6,473 nucleotides of DNA, taken from Bacteroidota bacterium. Lineage in GTDB: Bacteria > Bacteroidota > Bacteroidia > CAMBQF01. The notes beneath the pieces were generated by a model, which made no database searches, was not told where the DNA came from, and saw only the letters and a list, made by a program, of their open reading frames with translations. Below, piece by piece: positions 5,317 through 6,473 of the stretch; the first letter of the stretch is position 1; each line of letters begins with the position of its first letter. The stretch spans positions 1 to 6,473 of the forward strand of contig JAIXUZ010000141.1 in assembly GCA_027483285.1 (NCBI GenBank), read 5' to 3'. The position numbers and the translations under genes were made by a program.

Positions 5317-5429
5317 GTTTTTATAAGTAAATATAATCGTGCTTATTTTTTAATTTATTTGTGAGAAATAGCTTGCTGTAGCGCTTATAGCCGCAGGTAT
5401 TTTAAACACTTTTAAATAGTATTATCAGA

Positions 5430-5441
5430 TTGTTTAAACAA
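5430..5441. promoter_or_regulatory. 12-bp perfect palindrome upstream of the SOUL-family gene
   Basis: TTGTTTAAACAA is a perfect inverted repeat 52 nt before the ATG at 5494, in an otherwise gene-free AT-rich stretch (5332-5493). Its size and place suit a dimeric regulator site. However, no clear TTTG/TAnnTTTG promoter could be assigned nearby, so the operator role is a guess. Confidence 0.3.
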
Positions 5442-5493
5442 AGAAAGTCAGGGTGTTGTTTTTTATTTACTACATGTATAAGAATAATTCAGC

Positions 5494-6087
5494 ATGAAAT
5501 TAGCATTTATCATAATTACAATTCTCATAGTATTATTTGTTTCCTCTCAGGTATATTTTATAATGGCAAACACAGAAACTCAACCATACGAAGTAATAAA
5601 AACAGAAGAAGATTTTGAGATACGATTGTACCCTCCAGCTACAATGGCAAGTATTTCGATGGATGTAAAAACATACAAAGAATTATCTTCTCCGGGATTT
5701 AGAAAGTTGGCTTCATTTATTTTTGGTAGTAATAAGGCCAATAAGAAAATTGCCATGACAACGCCAGTACATATGGACATTAACGATTCTCTTTCATCTA
5801 TGAGTTTTGTTATGCCAGGTGACTATACCAAAGATAATTTACCTAAACCAAACGATTCATCTGTAAGCATTAAAACAACTGCACAGGAGTATGTTGCAGC
5901 TATTCGGTTTGGAGGGTATGCTAATGACGAGAAAATAAAAATTAATGCAAAAAAATTAGAAGGGGTATTAAGGAAAAATGGAATTGAGTATTATGGGAAT
6001 TTTCGCTTTTTAGGCTACAACGCCCCATATCAATTTTTAGGACGGAAAAATGAAATTATTGTTAGCATTATTTGGAACGGAAAGTAA
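5494..6087 (+). CDS. SOUL heme-binding family protein with N-terminal membrane/signal segment
   Basis: The protein has 197 aa. Residues 3-24 are a continuous hydrophobic stretch after MK, fitting a signal peptide or a single membrane anchor; the rest would then lie outside the cytoplasmic membrane. From about residue 31 the SOUL/HBP fold is recognisable: PYEVIKTEEDFEIRLYPP (31-48), FRKLASFIFGSN (69-80), KKIAMTTPVHM (84-94), MSFVMPGDYT (103-112) and YNAPYQFLGRKNEI (175-188). Animal relatives bind heme or porphyrin; bacterial roles are little known. No CxxCH heme-attachment motif is present. Starting at the later Met24 would remove the hydrophobic segment, so ATG 5494 was kept. The gene is visibly more AT-rich than its neighbours and uses AGA/AGG/CGA/CGG arginine codons, whereas pnp and rpoD use mostly CGT/CGC. 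That suggests low expression or acquisition from elsewhere. Confidence 0.9.
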   Translation: MKLAFIIITILIVLFVSSQVYFIMANTETQPYEVIKTEEDFEIRLYPPATMASISMDVKTYKELSSPGFRKLASFIFGSNKANKKIAMTTPVHMDINDSLSSMSFVMPGDYTKDNLPKPNDSSVSIKTTAQEYVAAIRFGGYANDEKIKINAKKLEGVLRKNGIEYYGNFRFLGYNAPYQFLGRKNEIIVSIIWNGK

Positions 6088-6103
6088 TTGGTAAAATTTA
6101 AAG

Positions 6104-6139
6104 AAAGCCTAGTTCAATTAATTAGACAGGGCTTTTTTT
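6104..6139. terminator. Shared bidirectional terminator between convergent genes
   Basis: AAAGCCT (6104-6110) pairs with GGGCTTT (6129-6135) with one T-G pair. Inner pairs 6112-6114 with 6125-6127 are possible past an A-A mismatch. On the plus strand a run of seven T (6133-6139) follows, ending the SOUL gene. On the minus strand the stem is followed by the T-rich sequence CTTTAAATTTT. The stop codon and last residues of the minus-strand desaturase gene lie within the hairpin. Confidence 0.8.
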
Positions 6140-6473
6140 CTGCCACTGGCGGCCAGTTTTACTATGCGGATGTAGTTTGGCTCCAACAACCCTTTTTCAA
6201 AGAAGCCACGCTCTTTAATCATGCTGTGCATGCGGCGTAGGTTGTAGGGTGGTACCGTCATAAGCAAATGGTGCTCGGCATGGTAGTTTACATAGTGTGG
6301 GGCAAAGAGCATACGCTCTAAAAAATTGGCATACGTAGTGCGCGAGTTTGCGTAGTTATCGGTAGAGTTGGCTACTATGCTATGTTCTGCAATAGAGCGT
6401 ACGCGCAGGCAAAAGTTGTAGGTGGTAAAGTATGCGCCCACCCAAAGCAAATACAGCCATGGTGCCCCGCAAA
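6118..6473 (-). CDS. Membrane fatty-acid desaturase family protein, C-terminal part (5' end outside window)
   Basis: The minus-strand frame is open from the window edge to TAA at 6120-6118, giving about 117 residues. They start CGAPWLYLLWVGAYFTTYNF, a membrane-embedded stretch. Two histidine-type motifs of integral-membrane diiron desaturases are present: RSIAEH, and then NYHAEHHL inside FAPHYVNYHAEHHL, the third H-box. The HHL is followed by VPPYNLRRMHSMI and a basic, non-hydrophobic tail (ASGRKKALSN). These enzymes insert double bonds or hydroxyls into acyl chains using O2 and an electron donor. The RxxxEH box and the short tail resemble the rhizobitoxine-desaturase-like branch, but substrate cannot be inferred. 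The first H-boxes must lie beyond 6473. A TTG at 6450 is internal, not the start, because the frame continues upstream of it. Convergent with the SOUL-family gene. Confidence 0.88.
   Translation of the reverse strand, partial: CGAPWLYLLWVGAYFTTYNFCLRVRSIAEHSIVANSTDNYANSRTTYANFLERMLFAPHYVNYHAEHHLLMTVPPYNLRRMHSMIKERGFFEKGLLEPNYIRIVKLAASGRKKALSN

Noticed and set aside
5430..5618. 62-codon plus-strand frame overlapping the SOUL-family start
   Set aside because: Its product is Cys/Ile/His-rich and unlike any family, and two thirds of it overlaps the well-supported SOUL gene in another frame.
1..6473. CRISPR array, tRNA/rRNA, insertion sequence, phage or defence system
   Set aside because: No regularly spaced repeats, cloverleaf, transposase, integrase, terminal inverted repeats or nuclease/toxin-like genes were seen; the window is mostly core genes.

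Overview
The window looks like chromosomal core DNA from a member of the Bacteroidota, most likely Sphingobacteriaceae (Pedobacter/Mucilaginibacter type). The assignment rests on four things. There is a phylum-type promoter (TTTG, 18-nt gap, TATCTTTG) in front of rpsO. The primary sigma factor is short, 287 aa, and lacks region 1.1. No start codon has a visible Shine-Dalgarno sequence, and upstream regions are A/T-rich instead. The gene order is rpsO - pnp - rpoD. The genus is inference from family resemblance; no database search was possible.

Layout, left to right. (1) 3-179: 3' end of an outer-membrane beta-barrel gene, closed by a terminator at 195-223. (2) 263-1538: a co-directional stress-type cluster of four small genes: an acidic conserved protein of unknown function, a Dps ferritin, a 52-aa Lmo0937-type membrane peptide and a CsbD-family protein. 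It ends in a terminator at 1561-1594. (3) 1677-5316: the information-processing block. It starts at a strong promoter and runs through rpsO (S15), a long intergenic hairpin, pnp (PNPase) and rpoD (primary sigma), and ends in a GNRA-capped terminator. (4) 5494-6087: a SOUL heme-binding-family gene with an N-terminal membrane/signal segment, AT-rich and with different arginine codons from its neighbours. (5) 6118-6473, minus strand: C-terminal part of a membrane fatty-acid desaturase, convergent with the SOUL gene and sharing a bidirectional terminator with it.

How the genes fit together. Dps stores iron and protects DNA, and CsbD and Lmo0937 proteins are commonly stress-induced, so 263-1538 reads as a general-stress module in which the acidic protein is the unknown partner. 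The rpsO-pnp pair mirrors the enterobacterial rpsO-pnp operon, where a hairpin between the genes both ends most rpsO transcription and is an RNase III target controlling pnp. The hairpin here has the position and length to do the same. No terminator is visible between pnp and rpoD, so the sigma gene may be co-transcribed with PNPase.

I found no CRISPR array, tRNA or rRNA gene, insertion sequence, phage gene or defence system. The most interesting material is small: the unknown acidic family beside Dps, the rpsO-pnp hairpin, short hairpins placed just before three start codons, and the compact terminators.
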